From positions 176,501 through 240,500 of the forward strand of contig NZ_WNJL01000030.1 of assembly GCF_010378095.1 (NCBI RefSeq): a DNA stretch of 64,000 nt, written 5' to 3'. Source of the stretch: Acidithiobacillus ferrianus. GTDB lineage: Bacteria; Pseudomonadota; Gammaproteobacteria; Acidithiobacillales; Acidithiobacillaceae. A model generated the notes under the pieces. The model saw only the letters and a program-made list of their open reading frames with translations. It had not been told where the DNA came from and made no database searches. Numbering within the stretch: position 1 is the first letter of the stretch; each line of letters begins with the position of its first letter. The translations under genes and the position numbers were made by a program. Below, one piece after another: positions 26,955-38,644 of the stretch.

Positions 26955-28739
26955 TCAGATGTACAACTTCTGCACGCGCCGCTTGCCGAGGGCGAGTTCG
27001 ATGATACCACGGCTCATCATGGTGGCCGTGAACATGGAGGTGATCACCCCGATAGTCAGCACCAGCGCGAAACCTTTGATGGCCCCGGTGCCGAACTGGA
27101 AAAGCACCAGCGCGGCGATCAACACCGTGATGTTGGAATCCACGATAGTGGCAAAGGCCTTCTTGAAGCCGGTGTCGATGGCGGCGCGGGTGCTCATGCC
27201 GTGACGCAGCTCTTCCCGAATACGCTCAAACACCAGCACGTTGGCATCCACCGCCAGACCGATCTTGAGGACGATACCGGCGATACCCGGCAAGGTCAGC
27301 GTGCCGCCCATCAAGGAGAGCACCGCCAGGATGGCCAGAATGTTGACGAGAATCGCCAGGTCCGCAATCAGACCGAAGGCCCGGTAATAAAACGTCATGA
27401 AAAGCACGACAAAAAGCATGCCGAAGATCACGGCCATCACCCCATCATGAATGGAGTCCTGGCCCAGGGTCGGGCCGACCGTGCGCTCTTCCGCAATATG
27501 CACCGGCGCGGGTAGCGCGCCGGCCCGCAACTCGATCGCGGCATTGCTGGCCTCTTTCAAGTTGGAGAACCCGGTAATCTGGGCCCGCCCCCCCGTAATG
27601 GCCTCACGGATCACTGGTGCCGTGACCACCTTGCCATCCAGCAAGATAGCCATACGCTTACCGACATTTTTCGTCGTCAGATCACCGAAGATACGGGTTC
27701 CCTCATTGTTGAAACTGACATTGACGATGGACTGGCCGCTCTCGTTGTCCACCCCCGCGCTGGCATTGCTGAGATAACGGCCGGTGAGCACCGTGCCCGT
27801 ATACAGCACATAGGGGGTGCCATGGGCGCCGTAAAAGAGGGCCGTGCCCGGCGGTAGATCCCCCTTCAGGGCAGAGGCCATATTGGCCTGATCGTCCACC
27901 ATCTTGAATTCCAACTGGGCGGTGGAGCCGATGATGGATTTGGCGCGCTGGGTATCCTGCACACCCGGCAACTGTACCGCGATATGTTCAGCGCCCTGAC
28001 GCTGGATGACGGGTTCCGAGACCCCCAGTTCATCAATACGGTTGCGAATAACGACGATGGCCTGCTGCAACGCATCGCTCTTCATCCTCTTGGCGGCGTC
28101 GGGCGTCAGCGTCACGTCCAACACCGCGTTGGGCTGCAGGGTGACGGCATAATCGGGATAGTGCTCGGCGACGGCCTTTTGCGCCCGGGCCGCGAGCGTG
28201 GCATTTTTCATCTCGATGGCGAGGCGTTGCGGTCCGATCGTGTTCACCGCCAGATACTGCAGGTCCTGATGGCGGAGAAAGGTGCGCAAGCTGCCACTGT
28301 CCTGTTCCAAGGCATGCTTGATGACGGCATCCGTATCGACACGCAGCAGGAGGTACACCCCGCCACGCAGGTCAAGACCCAGATTGACGGGCCGGCCACC
28401 GAGGCTGCTCAACCAATCCGGCTCCGCCGACATCTGCGAGAGAACCACCTGGGCACTGGCGGGAAGTTTATTTTGCAGGAGAGTCTCGGCCAGACCCTGG
28501 GCATTGTCATTGGGGAAAAAAAACGTGTTGCCCGCCGCGTCGGAAACGACCCGGGTGACCGGGATCCTGGCCGCCTGCAGCCAGTCCTGCATGCTGGCGA
28601 CGGGAGGCAGAAGGGTACCCACCGGCGCACGCACCTCCACCGCCGCATACCAGCCGTAAAAATTGGGGAGCGCGTAGAGCAGGGAAGGCAATACGACAGC
28701 GAGGATGATCAGATATTTCCACCATGGATAACGGTTCAT
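26955..28739 (-). CDS. secD: Protein translocase subunit SecD
   Basis: 594 residues. First membrane segment near residues 9-28, then the conserved LGLDLRGGVYLLLRVD, a large periplasmic P1 domain, and a C-terminal bundle with FMTFYYRAFGLIADLAIL and VLVFERIREELRHG. Length and motifs match proteobacterial SecD. It lies 10 bp after yajC in the order yajC-secD-secF. Confidence 0.97.
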   Translation of the reverse strand: MNRYPWWKYLIILAVVLPSLLYALPNFYGWYAAVEVRAPVGTLLPPVASMQDWLQAARIPVTRVVSDAAGNTFFFPNDNAQGLAETLLQNKLPASAQVVLSQMSAEPDWLSSLGGRPVNLGLDLRGGVYLLLRVDTDAVIKHALEQDSGSLRTFLRHQDLQYLAVNTIGPQRLAIEMKNATLAARAQKAVAEHYPDYAVTLQPNAVLDVTLTPDAAKRMKSDALQQAIVVIRNRIDELGVSEPVIQRQGAEHIAVQLPGVQDTQRAKSIIGSTAQLEFKMVDDQANMASALKGDLPPGTALFYGAHGTPYVLYTGTVLTGRYLSNASAGVDNESGQSIVNVSFNNEGTRIFGDLTTKNVGKRMAILLDGKVVTAPVIREAITGGRAQITGFSNLKEASNAAIELRAGALPAPVHIAEERTVGPTLGQDSIHDGVMAVIFGMLFVVLFMTFYYRAFGLIADLAILVNILAILAVLSLMGGTLTLPGIAGIVLKIGLAVDANVLVFERIREELRHGMSTRAAIDTGFKKAFATIVDSNITVLIAALVLFQFGTGAIKGFALVLTIGVITSMFTATMMSRGIIELALGKRRVQKLYI

Positions 28740-28749
28740 TGACGGGCCT

Positions 28750-29085
28750 TTAAAGTTTCTTCAAAGTCCCTTTGGGCAACAGCAAGGTGACTGCGCCCCG
28801 CTGCATTTTCACCAAGACGCCTTCCGCGATTTCGAGTTGCAGATAGTCTTCACCCACCTGCATGACCCGTCCGGCCAGACCACCCTGCGTGACCACCTCG
28901 TCGCCCTTGGAAATCGCCGCGATGAGTTGGCGTTGCTGTTTTGCCTTTTTCATCTGCGGGCGAATCAGCAAAAAATAAAAAATGCCGAAAATGATCAGAA
29001 GCGGCACGATCTGCATGAAAATGGAGCCCGGCCCCCCCTCCACCGCGGTTCCGGCATAGGCGTTGGCGATAGGCGAAAAATTCAT
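28750..29085 (-). CDS. yajC: Preprotein translocase accessory subunit YajC
   Basis: 111 residues from the ATG at 29085, preceded by AGGAG. One membrane segment (IVPLLIIFGIFYFLLIRPQ, about 24-42) followed by the basic KKAKQQRQLIAAISKGDEV and a small cytoplasmic beta domain. This is the YajC pattern. It sits between tgt and secD, the standard cluster tgt-yajC-secD-secF. Confidence 0.95.
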   Translation of the reverse strand: MNFSPIANAYAGTAVEGGPGSIFMQIVPLLIIFGIFYFLLIRPQMKKAKQQRQLIAAISKGDEVVTQGGLAGRVMQVGEDYLQLEIAEGVLVKMQRGAVTLLLPKGTLKKL

Positions 29086-29125
29086 ATCCACTCCTGGTCT
29101 GGTCTGAGGGCCGCCATTGTAGCCT

Positions 29126-31275
<2,150 letters not shown>

Positions 31276-31283
31276 GGAAGTTA

Positions 31284-32609
31284 TCAAGAAAACCAGTCTG
31301 ATTCGTCACGATCGGGGTGCGGGAAGACTTGCACCAGAGTGATACGTGGGCCTTTTTTGCGCAGGATTACCACATCGAAGTCCGCAAAGATAATCCGTTC
31401 CCCCTCTTCGGGCACCCGTTCGAGCTGGTGCATGACAAGGCCACCGATGGTATCGGCGGCTTCCTCGTCAATGTCCATGGCGAGGCTGCGTTCCAGGGAA
31501 TATAGGGAGAGACTGCCGGAACCCACCCAACTGCCATCGGGCTGTTGCCGCCATTCCTGACGCCGATGGCGGAACTCGTCGGGAATGGCGCCGAGCAGAC
31601 TCTCCAGCACATGATCCAGGGTGACGAAGCCGGTGATGGTGCCCAGATCATCCACCACCAGTGCGAAATGCGGATGTCCCGAACGGAAATGGGTCAGCAG
31701 ATCCATGGCGGGCAATGCCTTGCCCACGGAAGGAAGCGGGCGCAGCAGTTTTTTCAGATCCCCCAGATCCGGGTGCCGGGACAGCGCCGCGAAGGCGTCC
31801 TTGACGTGCAGCAAACCGATGACATGCTGGCGATCCCCCTCGCAGACCGGATAGCGGGTAAAACGGTGGCGCATCATGACCTCGCGGATCTCTTCCGTGC
31901 GATCTTCCCGCATCAGGCAGACCATCTCGGCGGCGGGCCGCATCAGGTCGCCGGCGGTCAATTCCGTAAAGTCCAGGGTACGCTCGAGAATATCTCCGGT
32001 TCGCTGCCCAAGCGTCCCCTGCGCTTGGCTGAGGGCGAGAATCATCGCCAGTTCATCGCGAGAATGGGGCGCGTCGCTGGTCTGTTGATCCGCCCGTAAC
32101 GCGAAAAAACGCAGGACGACGCGTGTCGCGCCATTGAGCACCCAAATCGCCGGATACATCAGCCAATAGAAGACATAGAGGGGTGCACCGGTCCACAGGG
32201 ACACGATCTCCACCTTGCGGATCGCCAGAGATTTGGGCACCAACTCCCCGATCACGATGACGATAAAGGAGATCAGGGCAAAACCGACGGCAAAGGAAAC
32301 CGACTTCAATACGGCCTGATCCATTACCCCGAAAACCCGGAACAGGGGTTGGAGCAAATGCGCGACGGTGGGCTCACCCACCCAGCCGATACCCAAGGAA
32401 GCAAGGGTAATGCCAAATTGCGTGGCGGAGAGGTAAGCATCCAGCCGCCGATGCATCCGCACCAGGATCCGCCCGCGCAGCCCATGCTCTTGGGCGAGGG
32501 TGCGTGCATGGGTACCGCGCAATCGCACCAGCGCGAACTCTGCCGCGACAAAAAAACCGTTCAAAAAAACGAGCAGGGCTGCCAGCAGCAGCCCGTTGAC
32601 CTCATGCAC
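31284..32609 (-). CDS. CNNM/CorC family transporter (DUF21, CBS pair, CorC_HlyC domain)
   Basis: Membrane protein of 441 residues, often associated with magnesium or cobalt efflux. The N-terminal DUF21 domain has about four hydrophobic segments (LLLAALLVFLNGFFVAAEFA first). A CBS pair follows (about 215-335, with RYPVCEGDRQHVIGLLHVKD), then the CorC_HlyC domain with DIDEEAADTIGGLVM and VPEEGERIIF. The likely start is GTG at 32609; no in-frame ATG lies close. Ion specificity cannot be read from the sequence. Confidence 0.88.
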   Translation of the reverse strand: MHEVNGLLLAALLVFLNGFFVAAEFALVRLRGTHARTLAQEHGLRGRILVRMHRRLDAYLSATQFGITLASLGIGWVGEPTVAHLLQPLFRVFGVMDQAVLKSVSFAVGFALISFIVIVIGELVPKSLAIRKVEIVSLWTGAPLYVFYWLMYPAIWVLNGATRVVLRFFALRADQQTSDAPHSRDELAMILALSQAQGTLGQRTGDILERTLDFTELTAGDLMRPAAEMVCLMREDRTEEIREVMMRHRFTRYPVCEGDRQHVIGLLHVKDAFAALSRHPDLGDLKKLLRPLPSVGKALPAMDLLTHFRSGHPHFALVVDDLGTITGFVTLDHVLESLLGAIPDEFRHRRQEWRQQPDGSWVGSGSLSLYSLERSLAMDIDEEAADTIGGLVMHQLERVPEEGERIIFADFDVVILRKKGPRITLVQVFPHPDRDESDWFS

Positions 32610-32647
32610 GGGAGCCTACCCCCGTCCGCGCATGGCGGGGATAGCGT

Positions 32648-33241
32648 TCAGTCATCACTGGCGATGAGTTGCTCCAGCCCGGCAAAACTCTGCACCACGT
32701 CATTGGTCTGGATCGGCACGCCCAACTGCCGCGCGATCTGGCTGATGGAAAACACACCACGAATCTCCTCACCCCGCGACGTCACTTCGCGCACCAGCGC
32801 ATGCTGGCGCCCCGCATCACGCAGGGTGAGCACGACATCGCCGATAGTGGATCGCTCCACCTCGGCGAAGTCGAGCACGTCGATCTGCCCCAAAGGCACC
32901 ATGATGTCCTCCACCTGGATCGTGTCCCGCGCGACATGATGCGTGGCGGCCAGCGCGACGGGTTTTTCCCCCAGGATGTCGCGGGCGGTGATCAAGCCGA
33001 TCAGGGTGCCGAAATCATCCAGCACAAAGAGCATGCGGACCCCGACGTGAACCATGCGTTGCATGGCTTGATCCATGGTGGTCTCCGGCTTGGTGGTCGC
33101 GGCGGGCACCCGGCTGAGATCGGTCATCCCTTTGATCGCCGCATCACCGGGTGTCACCGGTAACAATACCCCGCTATCGAACATGCAGATACGTGTATCC
33201 GGCTTGAGTCCATCACGTTTTAATGCACGGAATCTTGTCAT
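32648..33241 (-). CDS. CBS-domain protein
   Basis: 197 residues from the ATG at 33241. Two CBS motifs are visible: one from about residue 55 with MLFVLDDFGTLIGLITARDI, another from about 105 with VEDIMVPLGQIDVLDF and REVTSRGEEIRGVFSISQI. The N-terminal segment FRALKRDGLKPDTRICMFDSG is not recognised. It resembles stand-alone CBS proteins of unknown ligand. It is encoded between metZ and the corC-like gene on the same strand. Confidence 0.8.
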   Translation of the reverse strand: MTRFRALKRDGLKPDTRICMFDSGVLLPVTPGDAAIKGMTDLSRVPAATTKPETTMDQAMQRMVHVGVRMLFVLDDFGTLIGLITARDILGEKPVALAATHHVARDTIQVEDIMVPLGQIDVLDFAEVERSTIGDVVLTLRDAGRQHALVREVTSRGEEIRGVFSISQIARQLGVPIQTNDVVQSFAGLEQLIASDD

Positions 33242-33304
33242 TTCATTATCTCCGTAGGGTAAAAAGGGGCAAGGAACCCCGTGTTTGTCCAAGCATAGCG
33301 CAAA

Positions 33305-34519
33305 TCAGCGAGCCGCAAGAGCGGCGAAGCCGCGTTCCAGATCATCACGGAGGTCATCGACATGTTCCAGTCCGACACTGATGCGCAGCAAGCCATCGCC
33401 AATTCCCGCCGCCGCCCGCGCCTCCACGCCGACGCGGCTGTGGGTCGTGCTGGCGGGATGGGTAATGGTGGTCTTGGCATCCCCGAGATTGGCGGTCAGG
33501 GAAAGCAAGCGCAGGGCATCCACGAAAGTCCAGGCCGCCGCCTGCCCACCGCGCAGATCGAAGGACAGGATGGCGCCCGGCAGACGCTGCTGAAGCGCCG
33601 CCAGCGCCTGCTGCGGGTGATTCCGGAGGCCCGGATAATAGACCCGAACCACTTCCGGCCGTGCTTCCAGCCATTCGGCAATCCGCTGGGCGTTGGCGCA
33701 GTGACGTTCCATGCGCAGTCCGAGGGTCTCCAAGCCCTTGAGTTGCACCCAGGCATTGAAAGGGCTGAGGCTCGGACCCGCGGTGCGGACGAAATTGCGT
33801 GGCCCGCTGTTGAGCAGTTCGGTGCTGCCGCAGACCGCTCCGCCCAAGGTTCTCCCCTGCCCGTCCAGATATTTGGTGGCGGAATGAATCACCAGATCGG
33901 CACCAAACTGCAAGGGCTGCTGCAAGGCCGGCGTACAAAAACAGTTATCCACCACCAGCCAGGCGGCATGGGCATGGGCCAGCGCCGCCAAGGCCCGTAT
34001 ATCGCCAATCTCGGTGAGCGGATTGGAAGGCGTTTCGAGGAAGAGCATCCGGGTGTTGGGACGTAGTGCCGTCCGCCAACTCGCCACATCCGCCAGCGGC
34101 ACAAAGGTGGTCTCTACCCCGAAGCGCCCCAGGATATTCGTGAGCAGTTGCACCGTAGTGCCAAAGATGGCGCGAGAGGCGACGATATGATCGCCCGCCT
34201 TGAGCAGCCCCATGAACACGGTCAGACAGGCGGCCATGCCGGATGCCGTGGCCACGCAGGCTTCAGCGCCCTCCAACGCCGCCAGGCGCTCCTCGAAAGT
34301 GCGCACTGTCGGATTGGTGAAGCGGGCATAAATATTCCCCGGCGCACGCCCGGCAAAACGCTCCGCCGCCTCTTCCGCCGAAGCGAAAACAAAGCTGGAG
34401 GTCGGGAAGATGGCTTCGCTGTGCTCCTGCTCCCGGGTGCGGTGAATACCGGCCCGGATGGCGAGGGTTTCGGGGTGGAGGTGGGCGGCCCAATCCGGGT
34501 GGCGATCCTTGGAGTTCAT
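33305..34519 (-). CDS. metZ: O-succinylhomoserine sulfhydrylase
   Basis: PLP enzyme that makes homocysteine directly from O-succinylhomoserine and sulfide. 404 residues. PTSSFVFASAEEAAERFAG and SGMAACLTVFMGLLKAGDH are typical of MetZ, and the PLP lysine is in VIHSATKYLDGQGR. The close homologue MetB cannot be fully excluded by eye. The ATG overlaps the purF stop (ATGA); purF-metZ is a widespread proteobacterial pairing. Direct use of sulfide fits a sulfide-rich metabolism. Confidence 0.92.
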   Translation of the reverse strand: MNSKDRHPDWAAHLHPETLAIRAGIHRTREQEHSEAIFPTSSFVFASAEEAAERFAGRAPGNIYARFTNPTVRTFEERLAALEGAEACVATASGMAACLTVFMGLLKAGDHIVASRAIFGTTVQLLTNILGRFGVETTFVPLADVASWRTALRPNTRMLFLETPSNPLTEIGDIRALAALAHAHAAWLVVDNCFCTPALQQPLQFGADLVIHSATKYLDGQGRTLGGAVCGSTELLNSGPRNFVRTAGPSLSPFNAWVQLKGLETLGLRMERHCANAQRIAEWLEARPEVVRVYYPGLRNHPQQALAALQQRLPGAILSFDLRGGQAAAWTFVDALRLLSLTANLGDAKTTITHPASTTHSRVGVEARAAAGIGDGLLRISVGLEHVDDLRDDLERGFAALAAR

Positions 34520-35961
34520 CGCAGGTCCTTGATCAGATGCAATTGGCGCGAGCCGTGCCCTTCCGGCGTGGGCAACGGGTAATCGTCACTGAAGCACGCA
34601 TCACAGAAACCCTGCTCCCGTCCGCCCATCGCCTCATAAAGGGCCTCCAGACTGGTATAGCCGAGGCTGTCGGCACCGATAATCTTGCGTACCTCCTCAA
34701 TGCTGTGCTGGGCCGCGATCAACTGGGAGCGGTCCGGCGTATCTATCCCATAGTAACAAGGCCCCGTGGTGGGCGGAGCGCTCACTACGAAATGCACTTC
34801 CCGCGCGCCGGCAGCCCGTACCAGACTGACAATCTTGGCGCTGGTCGTCCCCCGGACGATGGAATCATCCACCAGCACCACCCGCTTACCCCGCAAAATG
34901 TTGGGCTGGACATTGAGTTTGACCTTGACTCCAAAGTCGCGGCCCCATTGCGCGGGTTGAATGAAAGTGCGGCCCACGTAGTGATTACGAATCAGGCCCA
35001 GTTCGAAGGGCAAGCCGGAGGCTTCCGCATAGCCCATGGCGGCCGCCACCCCGGAATCGGGCACGGGGACCACGAGATCCGCGTCACGCGGATGCAGACG
35101 CGCCAACGCCTGTCCGATGCGCTTACGCGCCGAATAAACATGGATCCCATCCAGCACGCTGTCCGGACGGGCAAAATAGATGTATTCGAAGACGCACATC
35201 CGCCGGTCTGTCGCCGTAAAAGGTCTGCGGCTCTCGATGCCCTCCTTGGAAATGACCACCAGTTCACCCGGTTCGATATCGCGCACGAAATCCGCCCCCA
35301 TCAGGTCGAGAGCGCAGGTTTCCGAGGCCAGCACAAAACCGCCGGAATCGATCAACCGTCCCAGCACCAAGGGACGAAAACCCATGGGATCGCGCACGCC
35401 GATCAGGCGACTTTCCGTCAAACACACCAGAGAATACGCGCCCGAAACCTGCTGTAGCGCCGCCGCGAGCCGCATCCCCGTGTCCTCGCCCGGCACGCGC
35501 GCGAGCAGATGCACGATCACTTCCGTGTCCATGTCCGTGTGGAAGATGGCCCCCTCCCGTTCCAGGCGAGTCCGCAGATCCGCCGCGTTGACCAGGTTGC
35601 CATTGTGCCCGATGGCAAAGCTGCCATGCCGATAATTGATAAAAATCGGCTGGGTATTCCGCAAGACCGAGTCGCCGGCCGTCGAATAACGCACATGCCC
35701 GATAGCCTGTTCGCCGGGTAGTTTGCCGATCTGCTCCTGCCCGAAGACATCGGCCACCCGTCCCATGCCGCGCTGCACGAAGAGCTTGCCCTGATCCCCG
35801 GAGACGATGCCCGCCGATTCCTGCCCCCGATGTTGCAGGGCGTAGAGGCCTAGGTAAGCCAGGTTGGCCGCTTCCGGATGACCGAATACGCCAATCACTC
35901 CGCATTCGTCGTGAAAATGGTCGTCATCCACGGTGTATGGCACCACATTGTCATTTTGCAA
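34516..35961 (-). CDS. purF: Amidophosphoribosyltransferase
   Basis: First committed step of purine synthesis. 481 residues. HDECGVIGVFG places the glutaminase cysteine at residue 20, so an N-terminal 19-residue propeptide would be removed. The PRPP site is VVLVDDSIVRGTTS. Cysteines in MCVFEYIYFARPDS, TGPCYYGIDTP and CDACFSDDYP correspond to the four [4Fe-4S] ligands of the Bacillus-type enzyme, suggesting an oxygen-sensitive cluster that the E. coli enzyme lacks. It follows cvpA, overlapping by 11 bp. Confidence 0.96.
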   Translation of the reverse strand: MQNDNVVPYTVDDDHFHDECGVIGVFGHPEAANLAYLGLYALQHRGQESAGIVSGDQGKLFVQRGMGRVADVFGQEQIGKLPGEQAIGHVRYSTAGDSVLRNTQPIFINYRHGSFAIGHNGNLVNAADLRTRLEREGAIFHTDMDTEVIVHLLARVPGEDTGMRLAAALQQVSGAYSLVCLTESRLIGVRDPMGFRPLVLGRLIDSGGFVLASETCALDLMGADFVRDIEPGELVVISKEGIESRRPFTATDRRMCVFEYIYFARPDSVLDGIHVYSARKRIGQALARLHPRDADLVVPVPDSGVAAAMGYAEASGLPFELGLIRNHYVGRTFIQPAQWGRDFGVKVKLNVQPNILRGKRVVLVDDSIVRGTTSAKIVSLVRAAGAREVHFVVSAPPTTGPCYYGIDTPDRSQLIAAQHSIEEVRKIIGADSLGYTSLEALYEAMGGREQGFCDACFSDDYPLPTPEGHGSRQLHLIKDLR

Positions 35962-36445
35962 TTTTTTGTGACTCCAAATAGGACACGGCAGGTGCCGTCA
36001 ACGATTGCGACCAGTGTTGCACCAACGGTTGCGCCAGCCAAGAGCCTGCCCACCACGACGTATGGGACAAAGCCGACGACTGTGCCAACGCCACCACGAT
36101 GGCGACCAGCACCAATCCACGCAGAAAACCGAAAAAGGCGCCTAAAAACCGATCCGTCGCTCCGAAACCAATGCCGTATAATAACTTACGGACGACGAAA
36201 GCGCACAGGGTACCAGCGATGAGACACGCAAAAAAGAGCAGCAGGCTGGCGATGGCCACCCGCCAATCCGCGGGAATCCGCAGCGAAAGCTGGGGCGCGA
36301 GCCAGCGGGCGCCCCAGTGCCAAGCCACATAAATCCCGCCGATCCATGCCACCAGGGAAAAAAACTCCCGCACCATACCACGAAAAAGCCCCCAAAAAGC
36401 GGACAGGGCCACCAATCCCACGGTGGTGGCATCTACCCAGAACAT
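35951..36445 (-). CDS. cvpA: CvpA family membrane protein
   Basis: 164 residues from the ATG at 36445 (MFWVDATTVGLVALSAFWG). Four hydrophobic segments and the family signature GLFRGMVREFFSLVAWIGG are clear. CvpA is linked to colicin V export and envelope stress, but its molecular role is unsettled. The folC-cvpA-purF order is typical of gammaproteobacteria. It overlaps folC by 13 bp. Confidence 0.93.
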   Translation of the reverse strand: MFWVDATTVGLVALSAFWGLFRGMVREFFSLVAWIGGIYVAWHWGARWLAPQLSLRIPADWRVAIASLLLFFACLIAGTLCAFVVRKLLYGIGFGATDRFLGAFFGFLRGLVLVAIVVALAQSSALSHTSWWAGSWLAQPLVQHWSQSLTAPAVSYLESQKIAK

Positions 36446-37731
36446 GCCGTTTCCTCCAGGAACCACGCCACGGGCAACTGCTTGACGAGATGAAACGAGC
36501 CGAAGCACAGTAGTACACCCTCCCCCCGCAAGGTCCGTCTCGCCGCCTCCAGGGCCTGGCCCAGGCTTCCGTCACCGGAGACCGCCGTCGCTCCCGCGTC
36601 TTCGAGTATGTGGCGGAGCCGCGCAGCGGTCGCCGCCCGCGGCGTGTCGGCGATATCCAGCGTATGCCAGATATCGACCCAATCCAGCAGCGGTGCGAGC
36701 GTCCCGGCAATATCCTTGTCCGCCAACATACCCACCAGCGCCACACAACGCCCAGATCCCTTTCGCGCCGCCAGCAAGGCCGCCAATTGCCGGGCCGCCT
36801 GGGGGTTATGAGCCACATCCACCAGCATGCGCGGGGCGTCCTTGCCCCAGGGCTGAAGCCACTGGCAGCGTCCCGGCAATTTCGGTACCCGCGTCCATGC
36901 CGAAACCGCCGCATCGGGTACGGGCAATCGCGTGCGCAAAGTCGATACGGCGGCCACCGCCAGCGCCAGGTTGTCCCACTGTGCCTGTCCCGCCCACACG
37001 GGTGCGGCCACCGGCTTCTCCTCACCGAAACCCGTCCAGCGCATCCGTTGCGGGTCGATGCCGAAGTCTCGCCCCAATTGTCGCAATGGCACGGCGTCAC
37101 GTACCGCCGCCTCCAGCACGCTAGCGCAGGGATCCTCGGCGTCCCCATAGAGAGCGGGTACGCCGCGACGGAAAATACCCGCTTTTTCCCGGCCAATGGA
37201 GATGCGATCCGGTCCCAACCAGTCTTGATGATCCAGGTCCACCGTGGTCACCACGCTGCAATCCGGCAGAAACGCATTGACAGCATCCAGGCGTCCACCC
37301 AAACCGACTTCCAGAATCGCCACCTCCACCCCGACCGCAAGCATCATCTTTACCGCAGCGAGGGTCGTAATCTCAAAGTAGGTCAGGGAAATCCGCCGTG
37401 CCGCGTCGGCAACTTCCGCAAGTTGTTCACGCCAGAAAGACTCGGATGCGGGCTGGCCGGCCAAACGCAGGCGCTCACCGAACCACCAGAGGTGCGGGCT
37501 GGTGTACGCCCCGACACGGTATCCCCCCTGGCTATAAAACGCCTCCAGATACGCCACCACCGAACCCTTGCCATTGGTACCCCCCACCAGAATCACCGGC
37601 ATGGGCAAGCGGGCCGGAATCTTCAGAATGGCCATCGCGGCTATCATCCGCTCCAAGCCCAGGGCTATTTGCTCCGGGGGTCCGGCCAGCGCGGCGACCC
37701 AATCACTGAGGGCGTCCGACAACGGCCCCAC
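36433..37731 (-). CDS. folC: Bifunctional folylpolyglutamate/dihydrofolate synthase
   Basis: Adds dihydropteroate-linked and gamma-linked glutamates to folate. 432 residues. P-loop VGGTNGKGSVVAYLE, then YTSPHLWWFGERLRL, VAILEVGLGGRLDAVN, and DVAHNPQAARQLA are the Mur-ligase-type FolC landmarks. A 336-codon open frame on the same strand at 36186-37196 is a shadow. It is 28 bp after accD. Confidence 0.95.
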   Translation of the reverse strand: MGPLSDALSDWVAALAGPPEQIALGLERMIAAMAILKIPARLPMPVILVGGTNGKGSVVAYLEAFYSQGGYRVGAYTSPHLWWFGERLRLAGQPASESFWREQLAEVADAARRISLTYFEITTLAAVKMMLAVGVEVAILEVGLGGRLDAVNAFLPDCSVVTTVDLDHQDWLGPDRISIGREKAGIFRRGVPALYGDAEDPCASVLEAAVRDAVPLRQLGRDFGIDPQRMRWTGFGEEKPVAAPVWAGQAQWDNLALAVAAVSTLRTRLPVPDAAVSAWTRVPKLPGRCQWLQPWGKDAPRMLVDVAHNPQAARQLAALLAARKGSGRCVALVGMLADKDIAGTLAPLLDWVDIWHTLDIADTPRAATAARLRHILEDAGATAVSGDGSLGQALEAARRTLRGEGVLLCFGSFHLVKQLPVAWFLEETACSG

Positions 37732-37759
37732 CGGTTATGCCGGCCCCCGCGGGGGGATC

Positions 37760-38644
37760 TTAGTGCGTAGGCTCGACACGGGTCAGCATCCCCAGCATTT
37801 CGCTCACCACGGTGCGCATCTGGCGCCGGTCGACAATCTGGTCGATGGCACCGTGCTCAAGCAGATATTCCGAACGCTGGAAACCCTCGGGCAGTTTTTC
37901 ACGAATCGTCTGTTCAATGACCCGAGGCCCGGCAAAACCGATCAGCGCCTTGGGTTCAGCGATGAGAATGTCCCCCAGCGTGGCGAGGCTGGCGGAAACC
38001 CCGCCCATGGTCGGGTCGGTAAGCACCGAGATGAAGGGAATCCCGGCCTTGGCCAAGCGCTCCACCGCCGCGGAGGTCTTCGCCATCTGCATGAGGGAAA
38101 GGAGCCCTTCCTGCATCCGCGCGCCCCCACTGGCACTGAAACAGATCAACGGACAGCGCTCCATCAAGGCCGCCTCCACCGCCTTGACGAAACGCGCGCC
38201 CACCACGGAACCCATACTTCCACCCATGAATTCAAAGGCGAAAGCGGCCACCACCACCGGGCGCCCCGCCAGCAGACCGCGCATCACCACCAGGGCGTCC
38301 TTCTCTCCGGACTTGGCCTGGGCTTCCTGCAAACGCTCCTTGTACCGCTTTTGATCCTTGAAACGCAAGGGATCCACCGGGATATATTCTTTGGCGATCT
38401 CCAGGCGGGGGGCCTGATCGAGAAAGAAGTCCAGACGCTGGCGGGCGCTGATCCGTTGATGGTGTCCACAGTGCGGACAGACGAAGAGGTTTTCCTCCAG
38501 TTCGGTGCGGTAAAGAACCATCTGACAGGTCGGGCACTTGGACCACAATCCCTCGGGTACGGTGCGCTTGTTCTCTGCAGCGTTGGCAGTCTCCGCCGGT
38601 GCCTTTTTGATTTTTGGGGGCAACACCCGGTCGAACCAACTCAT
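37760..38644 (-). CDS. accD: Acetyl-CoA carboxylase carboxyltransferase subunit beta
   Basis: Part of the enzyme that makes malonyl-CoA for fatty acid synthesis. 294 residues from the ATG at 38644 ([13 protein letters not shown]). The zinc ribbon is [10 protein letters not shown] ... [36 protein letters not shown] and [11 protein letters not shown] are typical of AccD. The start overlaps the trpA stop (ATGA). Confidence 0.97.
   Translation of the reverse strand: MSWFDRVLPPKIKKAPAETANAAENKRTVPEGLWSKCPTCQMVLYRTELEENLFVCPHCGHHQRISARQRLDFFLDQAPRLEIAKEYIPVDPLRFKDQKRYKERLQEAQAKSGEKDALVVMRGLLAGRPVVVAAFAFEFMGGSMGSVVGARFVKAVEAALMERCPLICFSASGGARMQEGLLSLMQMAKTSAAVERLAKAGIPFISVLTDPTMGGVSASLATLGDILIAEPKALIGFAGPRVIEQTIREKLPEGFQRSEYLLEHGAIDQIVDRRQMRTVVSEMLGMLTRVEPTH

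Noticed and set aside
36186..37196. 336-codon frame on the minus strand within folC and cvpA
   Set aside because: Different frame of the same strand, Arg/Trp/Cys-rich; folC in the other frame is complete.
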